Below are positions 7,606 through 15,644 of a stretch of 64,000 nucleotides of DNA, piece by piece; position 1 is the first letter of the stretch, and each line of letters begins with the position of its first letter. A program made the position numbers and the translations under genes. Below the pieces are notes generated by a model. The model worked only from the letters and a program-made list of their open reading frames with translations. It made no database searches and was not told where the DNA came from. The DNA lies in the NCBI GenBank assembly GCA_046732855.1, contig JBKPNX010000033.1, positions 1 through 64,000 on the forward strand. The letters are read 5' to 3'. Source of the stretch: JBKPNX01 sp046732855. Its GTDB lineage: Bacteria; Pseudomonadota; Alphaproteobacteria; Geminicoccales; Geminicoccaceae.

Positions 7606-8900
7606 TGGCCCGCGGATCAGCTGTGCGCACCAGGAGCACGGGCCGCGCCAAGGCGTTCGGGCGCGGGGATCATTTCGACCGGCTCGAGCAGCGCGAGCCG
7701 CGGCAGCGTGATCAGGAGATGCTCGCGCGCCTACCCGACCTACTGCGCCGGGCCATGGCCGACGCGCCGGCGCTCGCCCCGCATTTGGCCGGAGTCGAGC
7801 CGACCACGGTGACCAGTTTCGCGGCGCTCGCCGAGCTGCCGCTGTTGCGCAAGAGCGATCTGATTGAGCGCCAGCAGGCGAACCCGCCGTTTGGCGGTCT
7901 GACCACGATTCCCGCGGCGCAGCTGGCCAAGCTGTTCATGTCGCCCGGTCCGATCCTCGAGCCCGAGGGCACGCGCCCCGACTACTGGCGCTTCGCCCGC
8001 GCGATGTACGCGGCCGGCATCCGACCTGGCGACGTCGTACACAACGCGTTCGCCTATCATTTGACCCCGGCGGGATCGATCATCGAAAGCGGCGCCCGCG
8101 TCCTCGGCTGCCCGGTGATTCCGGCAGGCACCGGCCAGACGGAGCTGCAGCTCACCGTGATCGCGCGGGCGCGTCCGGCCGCCTACACGGGCACGCCGTC
8201 GTTCCTCAAGATCCTGCTTGAGCGCGGCCGCGCGGACGGCCTCGACACTTCCTCCCTCAAGAAGGCGCTGGTCGGCGGCGAGGCGTGCCCGCGGACGCTC
8301 GCCGACTGGTTCGAGGCGGAGTTCGGGGTGCGCGTTTACCAATGCTACGGTACGGCCGACGTCGGCTTGATCGCCTACGAGACGCCGGCGCGCGAGGGGC
8401 TGGTGATCGACGAGGGCGTGCTGGTCGAGATCGTGCGCCCGGGTACCGGCGACCCGGTTCCGGTAGGCGAGGTCGGCGAGCTGGTGGTCACCGTGTTCAA
8501 CCCCGATTATCCCCTGATCCGCTTCGCCACGGGCGACCTGTCGGCTTTTCTGCCGGGCCAGAGCCCGTGCGGACGCACCAACCGGCGTCTGCGCGGCTGG
8601 CTCGGCCGCGCCGACCAGACCACCAAGATCAAGGGGTTGTTCGTTTACCCCCGGCAGATCGCCGAGGTCGTCAAGCGCCATCCGGCGGTCGGCCGGGCGC
8701 GCTTGGTGGTCGAGCGCCACGAGCACATCGATCGCATGACCCTGTGGTGCGAGGTCGACGCCCGCCCCGAGGGCCTGGCCGAGACGATCGCCCAGAGCCT
8801 GACGTCGGTCACAGGCCTGCGCGGCGACGTCGCGTTCGCCGCGCAGGGCGAGCTCGCCAACGACGGCAAGGTGATCGACGACCGGCGTGCGCCCGATTGA
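7605..8900 (+). CDS. PaaK-like phenylacetate-CoA-ligase family protein
   Basis: 431 residues; ATG 7605 overlaps the previous stop. The layout is that of the acyl-adenylate-forming phenylacetate-CoA ligases: FRKS/LLRKSDL near 80, GTPSFLKILLE near 200, VGGEACP near 225, a YGTADVG adenine-binding motif, LIRFATGDLSAF, and the C-terminal GRADQTTKIKGLFVYP hinge. The canonical serine/glycine P-loop of this superfamily is replaced by SPGPILEPEG, a variant typical of PaaK-like proteins encoded next to HAAT transporters. It probably activates an imported carboxylic acid with CoA, or has lost the first half-reaction. The last 14 bp overlap ccmA. Confidence 0.85.
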   Translation: MARGSAVRTRSTGRAKAFGRGDHFDRLEQREPRQRDQEMLARLPDLLRRAMADAPALAPHLAGVEPTTVTSFAALAELPLLRKSDLIERQQANPPFGGLTTIPAAQLAKLFMSPGPILEPEGTRPDYWRFARAMYAAGIRPGDVVHNAFAYHLTPAGSIIESGARVLGCPVIPAGTGQTELQLTVIARARPAAYTGTPSFLKILLERGRADGLDTSSLKKALVGGEACPRTLADWFEAEFGVRVYQCYGTADVGLIAYETPAREGLVIDEGVLVEIVRPGTGDPVPVGEVGELVVTVFNPDYPLIRFATGDLSAFLPGQSPCGRTNRRLRGWLGRADQTTKIKGLFVYPRQIAEVVKRHPAVGRARLVVERHEHIDRMTLWCEVDARPEGLAETIAQSLTSVTGLRGDVAFAAQGELANDGKVIDDRRAPD

Positions 8901-9513
8901 GCGGCCGCTGCTGAGGGCGGAGGGCCTCGCCTGCGCGCGGGGCGGGAGGCTCGTGTTCGAAGACGTGTCGTTCGCGCTCGGGCCGGGCGAGGCGCTGTTG
9001 CTACGTGGTCCGAACGGCGCCGGCAAATCGAGTCTGCTGCGCCTGCTCGCCGGGTTTCTCGCACCCAGCGAGGGTACCCTATGGTGGGATGGTAAACCCG
9101 CGCTAGCCGACCCGGCCGAGCACCGGGTCCGGCTGCACCTGATCGGGCACAGCAACGGCATCAAGGCCGCGCTGACCGTACGCGAGAACCTGCGCTTTGC
9201 GGTTGCGGTCGCCGGGGCGCCGACGGCGCCGCTCGAGCGGGCGCTCGCGGGCTTCGAGCTGAGCGCGCTCGCCGACGTGCCGGCCGCCTATCTGTCCGCG
9301 GGGCAGCGACGGCGCCTCGCGCTGGTCCGCCTCCTGGCGAGCGGTCGCCCGCTCTGGCTGCTGGACGAGCCCGACGCCGGTCTGGACGCCGCCAATCGCG
9401 CGCACCTGGCGCATGCCGTGGCGGCGCATCGGGGCGCGGGCGGCATCGCCGTGATCGCGACCCATCGCGACCTCAGGCTCGACGCGCCTCAGGTCCTGGA
9501 GTTCGCTCCGTGA
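8887..9513 (+). CDS. ccmA: Heme exporter ATP-binding protein CcmA
   Basis: 208 residues, GTG start 14 bp inside the PaaK-like gene. Single ABC ATPase domain: Walker A GPNGAGKSS, signature LSAGQRRRL, Walker B LWLLDEPDAGLD and switch ATHRD. Short length, the YLSAGQ signature and the ccmB gene immediately downstream identify it as CcmA, the ATPase that with CcmBCD releases CcmE-bound heme during cytochrome c maturation (system I). The stop overlaps the ccmB start (GTGA). ccmC, usually next, is not in this window. Confidence 0.93.
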   Translation: MRPIERPLLRAEGLACARGGRLVFEDVSFALGPGEALLLRGPNGAGKSSLLRLLAGFLAPSEGTLWWDGKPALADPAEHRVRLHLIGHSNGIKAALTVRENLRFAVAVAGAPTAPLERALAGFELSALADVPAAYLSAGQRRRLALVRLLASGRPLWLLDEPDAGLDAANRAHLAHAVAAHRGAGGIAVIATHRDLRLDAPQVLEFAP

Positions 9514-10178
9514 ATGCGGCCTTCGCCGCGATCTTCCGGCGCGATCTGCAGCTCGGCTTGCGGCGTAGCGCCGACAGCCTGCAGCCGCTGTTGTTCTTCG
9601 TCATCGCGCTCGCGCTGTTCCCGCTCGGGGTCGGCGCGGCGGCGCAGGTGCTCGAGCGCATCGGCGTCGGCGTGATCTGGGTGCTCGCCCTGCTCGCGGT
9701 GATGCTGAGCCTCGATCGGCTCTATCAGGCGGATGCGGAGGACGGCTCGCTCGACCTGTTGGCGGAGGGCGTCCTGCCGCTGGAAGTGGTGACGCTCGCC
9801 AAGTGCGCTGCCCACTGGTTGACCAGCGGCCTGTTGCTCGCGCTCCTGTCCCCGCTGCTCGCGATCCTGATGCAGCTGCCCGCGGACGCGCTCGGTCCGA
9901 TCGCGCTCGCGCTTCTGCTCGGCACGCCGACGCTCACCCTGATCGGCTCGATCGGCGCCGCGCTGATGATCGGGGCGCGCCGCGGCAGCGCACTGCTTGC
10001 GCTGGTCGTGTTGCCGCTTTGTATCCCGGTCCTGATCTTCGGCGCGTCCGCGGTCGAGGGCGAAGTGATGGGTCTTGGCGGCCGCGCCCAGTTCCTGATC
10101 CTCGGCGCCATGTTGCTGGCCGCGCTTGCACTCGCCCCGTTCGCCAGCGCCGCGGCGCTCCGCCTGGCGCTGGAGTAG
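9510..10178 (+). CDS. ccmB: Heme exporter membrane protein CcmB
   Basis: 222 residues, GTG start overlapping the ccmA stop. Six hydrophobic segments are evident (starting at LLFFVIALALFPLGV near 27, then VIWVLALLAVML near 52, LLLALLSPLLAIL, LALLLGTPTLTLIG, LLALVVLPLCIPVL and a C-terminal FLILGAMLLAALAL). The start AIFRRDLQL and the QADAEDGSLDLL loop are typical of CcmB. Together with CcmA it forms part of the inner-membrane complex for heme delivery to apocytochromes c. It ends 33 bp from the convergent FkbM gene, with a hairpin between. Confidence 0.93.
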   Translation: MNAAFAAIFRRDLQLGLRRSADSLQPLLFFVIALALFPLGVGAAAQVLERIGVGVIWVLALLAVMLSLDRLYQADAEDGSLDLLAEGVLPLEVVTLAKCAAHWLTSGLLLALLSPLLAILMQLPADALGPIALALLLGTPTLTLIGSIGAALMIGARRGSALLALVVLPLCIPVLIFGASAVEGEVMGLGGRAQFLILGAMLLAALALAPFASAAALRLALE

Positions 10179-10201
10179 GCCGGCGACCAAGTGCTCGCCG
10201 C

Positions 10202-10226
10202 CGCGAAGGAGTCAGGACTCCTCGCG
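10202..10226. terminator. Hairpin between convergent ccmB and FkbM genes
   Basis: A 12-base arm at 10202-10213 pairs with 10216-10226 with one bulged A around a 2-base loop (GGAGTC AG GACTCC core, extended by CGCGA/TCGCG). It overlaps the FkbM stop codon and lies just after ccmB, so it could act in both directions. There is no T-run, so intrinsic termination is not certain. Confidence 0.45.
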
Positions 10227-10931
10227 CATGAACACGCCATCGATCTGGAGCTGGCGGCCGAGCTTGCGCTCGAAATAGCCCGGCAGAAACAGATACGGCT
10301 CGAATCCGAGCGTGGCGAGCCCCTCGAGCATGGCCCGAAACGGGCGCTCCCCCTCGTACAGCGGCACGAGCGCCATCTCCAGCTGGATCCCGACGAGGCG
10401 CTCGAGCAGCCCTGCTGCGCCGGCCAGGATCTCGGCTTCGTAGCCCTGGGCGTCGATCTTGAGCAACGCGCGGTCGTCGGCTGCGAGATACGAGCCGGCC
10501 ACGTCGTCGAGGCGGCGAAGGGGCACGGTCTCCTTGCGCACCACCGCGGAACTGGGCGAGACCTGCCGCAGCAGCGCGCTCTGCGGCAGAATCGAGCTCA
10601 TGTCCGACTCGGCCGAGACCTCGAGCTCGACCTCGCCTTCGCATGCGCCGAGGGCCATGCGTGGGGCCACCTGCCAGGCCGGGTCAGCGGCGGCGCGCCG
10701 CTCGAGCGCGGCATGCGGCTCTGCCTGCGGCTCGAACGAGACGATCCGCCCCGGATAGCCCCAGGCCCGCAGCCTGGTCCCGTACTGGCCGACATTCGCG
10801 CCGACGTCGAGGACGCAGCTGATCCGAAAGTGCGCGAGCAGCGCGGCCACCTGGGCGTCCGGCGATTTTGCCTTCCGGCGCGGCGTCAGGTCGTAGCCGA
10901 GCCCGCGCGCCAGACGCTGCAGCAGCGTCAT
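10212..10931 (-). CDS. FkbM-family SAM-dependent methyltransferase
   Basis: 239 residues. The start ATG at 10931 overlaps the cyclase stop (ATGA). SAM-binding motif I is VLDVGANVGQYG at 40-51 with SFEP as motif II; KIDAQGYEAEIL is the FkbM-family motif downstream. FkbM-type enzymes O-methylate sugars, lipids or secondary metabolites. It is the last gene of a four-gene minus-strand operon with an adenylate cyclase, a cyclic-nucleotide-binding protein and a modified ABC exporter. The substrate is unknown; a glycan or lipid moved by the ABC protein is a reasonable guess, given the glycosyltransferase operon on the other side. Confidence 0.88.
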   Translation of the reverse strand: MTLLQRLARGLGYDLTPRRKAKSPDAQVAALLAHFRISCVLDVGANVGQYGTRLRAWGYPGRIVSFEPQAEPHAALERRAAADPAWQVAPRMALGACEGEVELEVSAESDMSSILPQSALLRQVSPSSAVVRKETVPLRRLDDVAGSYLAADDRALLKIDAQGYEAEILAGAAGLLERLVGIQLEMALVPLYEGERPFRAMLEGLATLGFEPYLFLPGYFERKLGRQLQIDGVFMREES

Positions 10932-12166
10932 GCCCCTTCGGGCACGGTGAACACCTCGACCGACCGCGCGATCCCGGTCAGCTGGTGCGTGCCGAGCGAG
11001 CGATAGTCGGCGCACCCGCACATCCCGGCAAAGGTGTCGGAGACTACGAGATCGAGCCCGAGGCTGCGGCACAGCGTCTCGAGTCGCGAGGTCAGGTTGA
11101 CCGCGGGTCCGATCAGGGTGAAGTCGAGCCGGTCGGCGGTGCCGATGTTGCCGTACATCACGTCGCCGGCGTGGAGCGCGATCCCGAACCCGAGCGCTTC
11201 TTCGCCCTGCGCCAGACGCTCCCGGTTCAGCTCCGCCATCGCCGCGCGGGCATCACGCGCCGCCTGAAGGGCGCGCCGGCAGGCATCCCTGGCATCGAGG
11301 GGGAACATCGCGAGCATGGCGTCGCCGATGAACTTCAGAATCTCGCCGCCGTGGTCCTCGACCGGCTTGGCCATGCGATCGAAGTACTGGTTGAGGAGGC
11401 CGAGCAGGCGATCGCGATCGAGCCGCTCGGCGAGCGCGGTGAAGCCGCGCAGGTCGCAGAACCAGATCGCCGCGCTCACCGTCTCGCCGCTGCCGCGGGT
11501 GATCTGGCCGCTCAGAATCCGCTCGCCGGCGGCATGACCGACGTAGGTGTCCAAGAGCGTGATCGCGATCCGCCGGTTCAGATAGATCTCGAGGAGCAGG
11601 CTGAACGCGGGCAGCAGGTCATAGATTTGCGCTAGGTCGCGGGTCGTGAAGCCGCCGGGGCGATCGGACGACCAGGCCGTGCCGTGGATCTTACCGTCGC
11701 TGAAGGTGATCGGCAGCGCGACATAATCGGTCAGCCCCTCGTCGCGCAACTCGTAAAACAGCGGAAAGCGAAAGGCCAGGTCAGGGAGATCCAGCCGCTG
11801 GCGCACCGCGCCGGCGCCTTCGAACAGGACCCGCAACGGGCTCTGCAGGTAGAGCGACGTCTCCTGAATGCCATGCTCCGCCCTGAACACGCGGATCTCG
11901 TCGCTGCCGCGCTGCCAGTAGTAGCCGATGCCAAACAGCTGGGGATGCAGAATCCGGACGTGGAACGAGGCGCGCGCGAGCGGCAGTCCGGCTGCGACCA
12001 GCCGCTCGCACAGCGCGCGCAGCAGGCTGCGGCCGTTGGGCAGGAGGCGCGCCTCGCCGACCAGCCAGTCGAGCGTCGGGCTGCGCGCCGCAGGCCAGCG
12101 GCCCGCGGCATCCCGCGCCGGTTCTGTGCGCGCCTCAGGCGCCGCCGTCGCGCTTGTCCAGTTCAT
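10928..12166 (-). CDS. Class III adenylate cyclase with N-terminal sensory region
   Basis: 412 residues. Residues ~1-205 form a GAF-like or novel sensory domain. The cyclase domain occupies ~225-400 with the expected residues: metal-binding D238 (FCDLRGF) and D282 (GDAM), K278 and D348 at the base-recognition positions (the K/D pair indicates ATP rather than GTP), and N357/R361 of the NxxxR transition-state motif. It should therefore be catalytically competent and make cAMP. No membrane segment is evident. The gene overlaps the upstream cNBD gene by 32 bp and the downstream FkbM gene by 4 bp, so a cAMP source and a cAMP sensor are co-translated. Confidence 0.9.
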   Translation of the reverse strand: MNWTSATAAPEARTEPARDAAGRWPAARSPTLDWLVGEARLLPNGRSLLRALCERLVAAGLPLARASFHVRILHPQLFGIGYYWQRGSDEIRVFRAEHGIQETSLYLQSPLRVLFEGAGAVRQRLDLPDLAFRFPLFYELRDEGLTDYVALPITFSDGKIHGTAWSSDRPGGFTTRDLAQIYDLLPAFSLLLEIYLNRRIAITLLDTYVGHAAGERILSGQITRGSGETVSAAIWFCDLRGFTALAERLDRDRLLGLLNQYFDRMAKPVEDHGGEILKFIGDAMLAMFPLDARDACRRALQAARDARAAMAELNRERLAQGEEALGFGIALHAGDVMYGNIGTADRLDFTLIGPAVNLTSRLETLCRSLGLDLVVSDTFAGMCGCADYRSLGTHQLTGIARSVEVFTVPEGA

Positions 12167-12614
12167 CGAGCTTGGCGCGTGCCGCGGTCAGCGCCTGAGT
12201 GGTGTAGTTCAAGCGCGAGGCGAGTTCGCTCATCACCTCGATGCCGACCTGCGGAAATTGGGTGACCAGGTGGAAGAACCCATCCTTGGACACGCGCAGA
12301 GTCTCGAGAGCGCTTTGCGCGACCACCGTCGCGGTGCGCGGCACGTCGCACAATATGGCGATCTCGCCGATGATGTCGTTCCTGCCGAGCGTCGCCACCT
12401 TGACCGCACCCTTCGGACTATCGACCAGGATATCGGCCTTGCCCTCGAGAATGATGTAAGCCGCGTCGCCGTAGTCGCCCTGATGGAACAGCTCGTCACC
12501 CGCCAGGTACTCCAGCCGCTCACTGGTGAAGGCCAGCAGTTTCAGCTTGGCCGGTTCGACCTTGGCGAACAGCGGGATGTTGCGCAGGACCTCCACATCT
12601 TTGGTCAGACTCAT
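12135..12614 (-). CDS. Stand-alone cyclic nucleotide-binding domain protein
   Basis: 159 residues, essentially one cNBD plus a C-terminal helical tail (LNYTTQALTAARAKL). The phosphate-binding cassette is intact: G83-E84 followed by R93-T94-A95 (GEIAILCDVPRTA), with an HQGDYGDAAYIILEG strand before it. There is no DNA-binding or kinase domain, so it likely acts by protein contact. ATG is preceded by a strong AGGAGGTCC. It lies 22 bp after the ABC gene and overlaps the cyclase gene, suggesting that it senses the cAMP made by that cyclase and relays it, possibly to the ABC protein. Confidence 0.9.
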   Translation of the reverse strand: MSLTKDVEVLRNIPLFAKVEPAKLKLLAFTSERLEYLAGDELFHQGDYGDAAYIILEGKADILVDSPKGAVKVATLGRNDIIGEIAILCDVPRTATVVAQSALETLRVSKDGFFHLVTQFPQVGIEVMSELASRLNYTTQALTAARAKLDELDKRDGGA

Positions 12615-12636
12615 GGGTGGACCTCCTGGCTGTGCC

Positions 12637-15279
12637 TCATTCGGCCGCGATCAGCTCGTGCAGAGCGCTGCCGTCGCGGTTCAGCTCGTCGTAACGACCC
12701 TGCTCGACCACCCGACCGCCGCGCATGACCAGCACGTGATCGAACTTCTCCGCCCAGTCGCTGCGGTTCACCGCCCAGATCAAACTGCGCTCGCGGAACT
12801 CCTCGAGCAGGGCGTCCAGGACGGCGTTCTGCTCGGCAGGATCGAGCGAGGCGGTCGCGTCGTACAGGATTATGATCTCGGGGCGCTTGAGAAGGGCCCG
12901 GGCCAGTGCGAGCTTCTGCCGCTGAGCGAGCGACAGGCGGCCGCCGCCGACGCCGGTGGGCGCCTGCAGCCCGACCTCGATGATGCGCTCGTGCAAGCCG
13001 AGCTCGTCCAGCACTGCGCCGATCAGCTCGCCGATCCGCTCGGTCGCCTGCGCCTGGCCGTAGGCGATTTTCCCGAACAGGATGTTGTCCTGCAGGCTGG
13101 CCGCGGCGGTGTAGCGCTCCGCATCGAAGAACGCCACGCTGCGGCGCAGCTCCGGCGGCAGATGCTCCCGGAACAGGTGGCGCGCCTCGAGCACCCGCGC
13201 CTGCAACGCCGCATCGACCAGATCCAGACGGTGCCGCGCCGGAGCCAGCTTGAAGGTGAGCGCGATCAGACGCTGTCGCTCCTCCTGGCTCAGCGTGTCG
13301 AGACGGTTCGGGTCGACGCGCGTGGTCAGGGCCCGATATTCCGGCAGATCGTCGGCGCTGATGAAGCTGAACTGCCGGAAATACTCGTGATCGGGCGGCA
13401 GATCGACGAACAGCTCGACCATCGTGGCGGCCAGCTTGAAACCGACCTCGACCAGCGTCTCGGTCAGACCTGCCTGTTCCAGGATCTGTTGGACGTAGGG
13501 ATGGGCCGCGAGATGGTCGATATCGAAGGTTTCGTCGACCGGCGCGCCGAACAGCAGGTTCTCGGCGAGCGTCGCGTTGCTGTTATAGCGTTCGGGATCG
13601 AACACCTCGACCAGACGGCTGAGGCTCGAATTCTCGAGCCGCACGCGCATGGCACGGCGCGCCTCGAGCACCGCCGCGGCGACCTCGGGCTGAACCTCGG
13701 GGTCGACCGTGCCGCGCAGGCCCATCTGATATACGTCGCGATCCAGGCGTACCATGGTCAAAGCCCGCACCGCCGCCCTCACCACCTCCTCGGGTCCGCT
13801 CAGCCCTGCGCTCGCATAATCGATCCAGTCGGCCTCACTGTCGAACGGCAGGTTGCCTGAGCGCTCCGCCTCCAGCATGTCGCGTTTGAACTTCTCAGCC
13901 TCAACACCTTCCAGGACCCGCGGCCCTACCGGGCGATGGCGCAGTCCAAACAACAGATTGTCGGCGATCGTTCCGGAGAAAATCTGCGCCGGATAGCCCA
14001 CGTGGGTGATGCGCCGCCCGGTGATCGCTTCCGGCAGCTTATCCAGCCCGATCTCGTTGATCAGCACGCGTCCCGCGTCGGGGTCGAGCAGGTTGGCGAG
14101 CACCAGCGTCAGCTCCTCCTTGCCGCTGCCGGCCGGGCCCAGGATGGCGACGCGCGCGGGCAACTCGACGGCGAAGCTGGCGCCATCCAGAAGCGACTGA
14201 CCGTCCTCCGTAGTGAGCGTGAGATTGATCGCGCGCAGCAGACCCGTGAGCGCCACTTCCTCAGTCGGATCCGCGCTCTGCAGCGTCTCGTCGCGCAGCC
14301 CGGCGGGGTCGAACTGGGCGACCACCTGCTCGAACTTGATCTGCGAATCCCAGGTGAGCTGATAGTGGTTCAGCAGCTCCTTCCACGGCGAATAAAGCTC
14401 CTTGTGGGCGCCGACTACCGCTACCAGGGCGCCGAGCGTGAGGTCGCCCGTGATCACCAGATAGCCGCCGATCGAGTAGAAGAAGAACGGGCCGAGCTGC
14501 GCCATGAAATTGTTGAGGAACTTGATGAAGAACTTCTTTTTGTAGATCTGGTAGCGGATGTTGAACACGACGCCGAGCTCACGGGTGAAGCGCGCGCGCT
14601 CGTATTGCGTCGTGTCGTTAGCGCGGATATCGCGCACCCCGGCGACGGTTTCCGCGATGCGATCGGCGAGGCGGCGCACCTGGCGCACGCGCACCTTGCC
14701 GAGCAGGTTCACCTGACGCTGCAACTTGGGAATGAGGTAGATCTGGAACGGGTAGAGCACGATCGCGGCGAGGCCCATGATCGGGTCCTGCGCGAACATG
14801 AACACCAGGATCGTCAGCAGCGTGCCGCCCTGAAACGCCGGCAGCGCGAACGCCTCGGCGATGAAGCCGCCGAGCGGCTCGACCTCCGCATTGATCATCT
14901 GCACGATCTCGCCGGGCGAGATGTGCCGGAAGTGGGGTAGTGGAAAGCGCAGCACGCGAGAGAACAGCTCGTAGCGCAGCCGGCGCAGCATGCGTTCGCC
15001 GACGATGCCCTCGTAGACGTTGATGACGTACTTGAACCCGCCGTTGATCAGCACGAGGATCAGAAAGATGCCACACAGCAGGAACAGATAGTCGACCTGG
15101 TCGAATTCGATCCCGTACAACTGGTGCGCGCCCTGGCCCGACAACGCGTCGTTGACGATGAGCTTGGGCAATTCGAGCGTGGCGTAGAGAAACGGGAACG
15201 AGGCGAAGGTCATCGCCAGGATGAGTAGTTGCGACTTCGCGCTGTGCCGCAGGATATAGCGAAAGATGTTGCGATCCAT
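12637..15279 (-). CDS. ABC exporter-type protein with expanded, degenerate nucleotide-binding domain
   Basis: 880 residues from ATG 15279 (a GTG at 15291 is also possible). Residues ~15-320 are an ABC-exporter transmembrane domain with about six hydrophobic segments. One Walker A is present (GPAGSGK 381-387) with a Q-loop segment at ~430-445. Instead of going directly to the signature, the protein repeats the second half of an ABC ATPase: NLLFG-type motifs occur at 435-445, 560-578 and 718-736, each followed by a signature-like LS segment (493, 663, 782), with a GLxExxxEVG match in the last two. The final copy has LSLAQ and IIILYDA, where the catalytic Glu is Ala808, and the switch His is Asn838. 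ATP hydrolysis is therefore doubtful. First gene of the operon with cNBD, adenylate cyclase and FkbM. Confidence 0.85.
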   Translation of the reverse strand: MDRNIFRYILRHSAKSQLLILAMTFASFPFLYATLELPKLIVNDALSGQGAHQLYGIEFDQVDYLFLLCGIFLILVLINGGFKYVINVYEGIVGERMLRRLRYELFSRVLRFPLPHFRHISPGEIVQMINAEVEPLGGFIAEAFALPAFQGGTLLTILVFMFAQDPIMGLAAIVLYPFQIYLIPKLQRQVNLLGKVRVRQVRRLADRIAETVAGVRDIRANDTTQYERARFTRELGVVFNIRYQIYKKKFFIKFLNNFMAQLGPFFFYSIGGYLVITGDLTLGALVAVVGAHKELYSPWKELLNHYQLTWDSQIKFEQVVAQFDPAGLRDETLQSADPTEEVALTGLLRAINLTLTTEDGQSLLDGASFAVELPARVAILGPAGSGKEELTLVLANLLDPDAGRVLINEIGLDKLPEAITGRRITHVGYPAQIFSGTIADNLLFGLRHRPVGPRVLEGVEAEKFKRDMLEAERSGNLPFDSEADWIDYASAGLSGPEEVVRAAVRALTMVRLDRDVYQMGLRGTVDPEVQPEVAAAVLEARRAMRVRLENSSLSRLVEVFDPERYNSNATLAENLLFGAPVDETFDIDHLAAHPYVQQILEQAGLTETLVEVGFKLAATMVELFVDLPPDHEYFRQFSFISADDLPEYRALTTRVDPNRLDTLSQEERQRLIALTFKLAPARHRLDLVDAALQARVLEARHLFREHLPPELRRSVAFFDAERYTAAASLQDNILFGKIAYGQAQATERIGELIGAVLDELGLHERIIEVGLQAPTGVGGGRLSLAQRQKLALARALLKRPEIIILYDATASLDPAEQNAVLDALLEEFRERSLIWAVNRSDWAEKFDHVLVMRGGRVVEQGRYDELNRDGSALHELIAAE

Positions 15280-15644
15280 CAGCGTCACCACGCGCCCGCG
15301 AGCGCAAGGCCGGCGGACACGACCCGGCCAGCCTGATCAGTTTCGTTGCAAGCGCAAGCGCTATTTACATGGTGCGCGACGCTGCTCAGGGCACCATATC
15401 GTGCGAAGTGGACCGACGATCGGCACCAGGATCATATCGACCGGCAGCCCCGATCGGGGACTTGCCACGGGCGAGAATGGCGCCTGGCGGATGCCGGTGC
15501 CAATGCCTCCGCACGACCGGAATCGGGGGATTTGACAGCTCGCCGAGGGGCCATTGACCTGATGCGGCGGCGCACCAATGGTTGTCGGGTCTGGCCGGGC
15601 CTGCCATAGTGGCGCCGGGAGAGAGGCTGCGCGAAAGCCGCGCC
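15280..15644. promoter_or_regulatory. Divergent intergenic region between ABC operon and glycan operon
   Basis: About 365 bp with no supported gene; the two operons are transcribed away from each other, so both promoters should lie here. The stretch around 15340-15420 is slightly AT-richer. No confident -35/-10 pair, operator palindrome or cAMP-receptor-type site could be assigned by eye. Confidence 0.4.

Noticed and set aside
12526..13860. Long open frame opposite the ABC gene, and similar long frames opposite many other genes
   Set aside because: High GC content leaves long antisense frames; they lack ribosome-binding sites and family motifs and coincide with well-supported genes.
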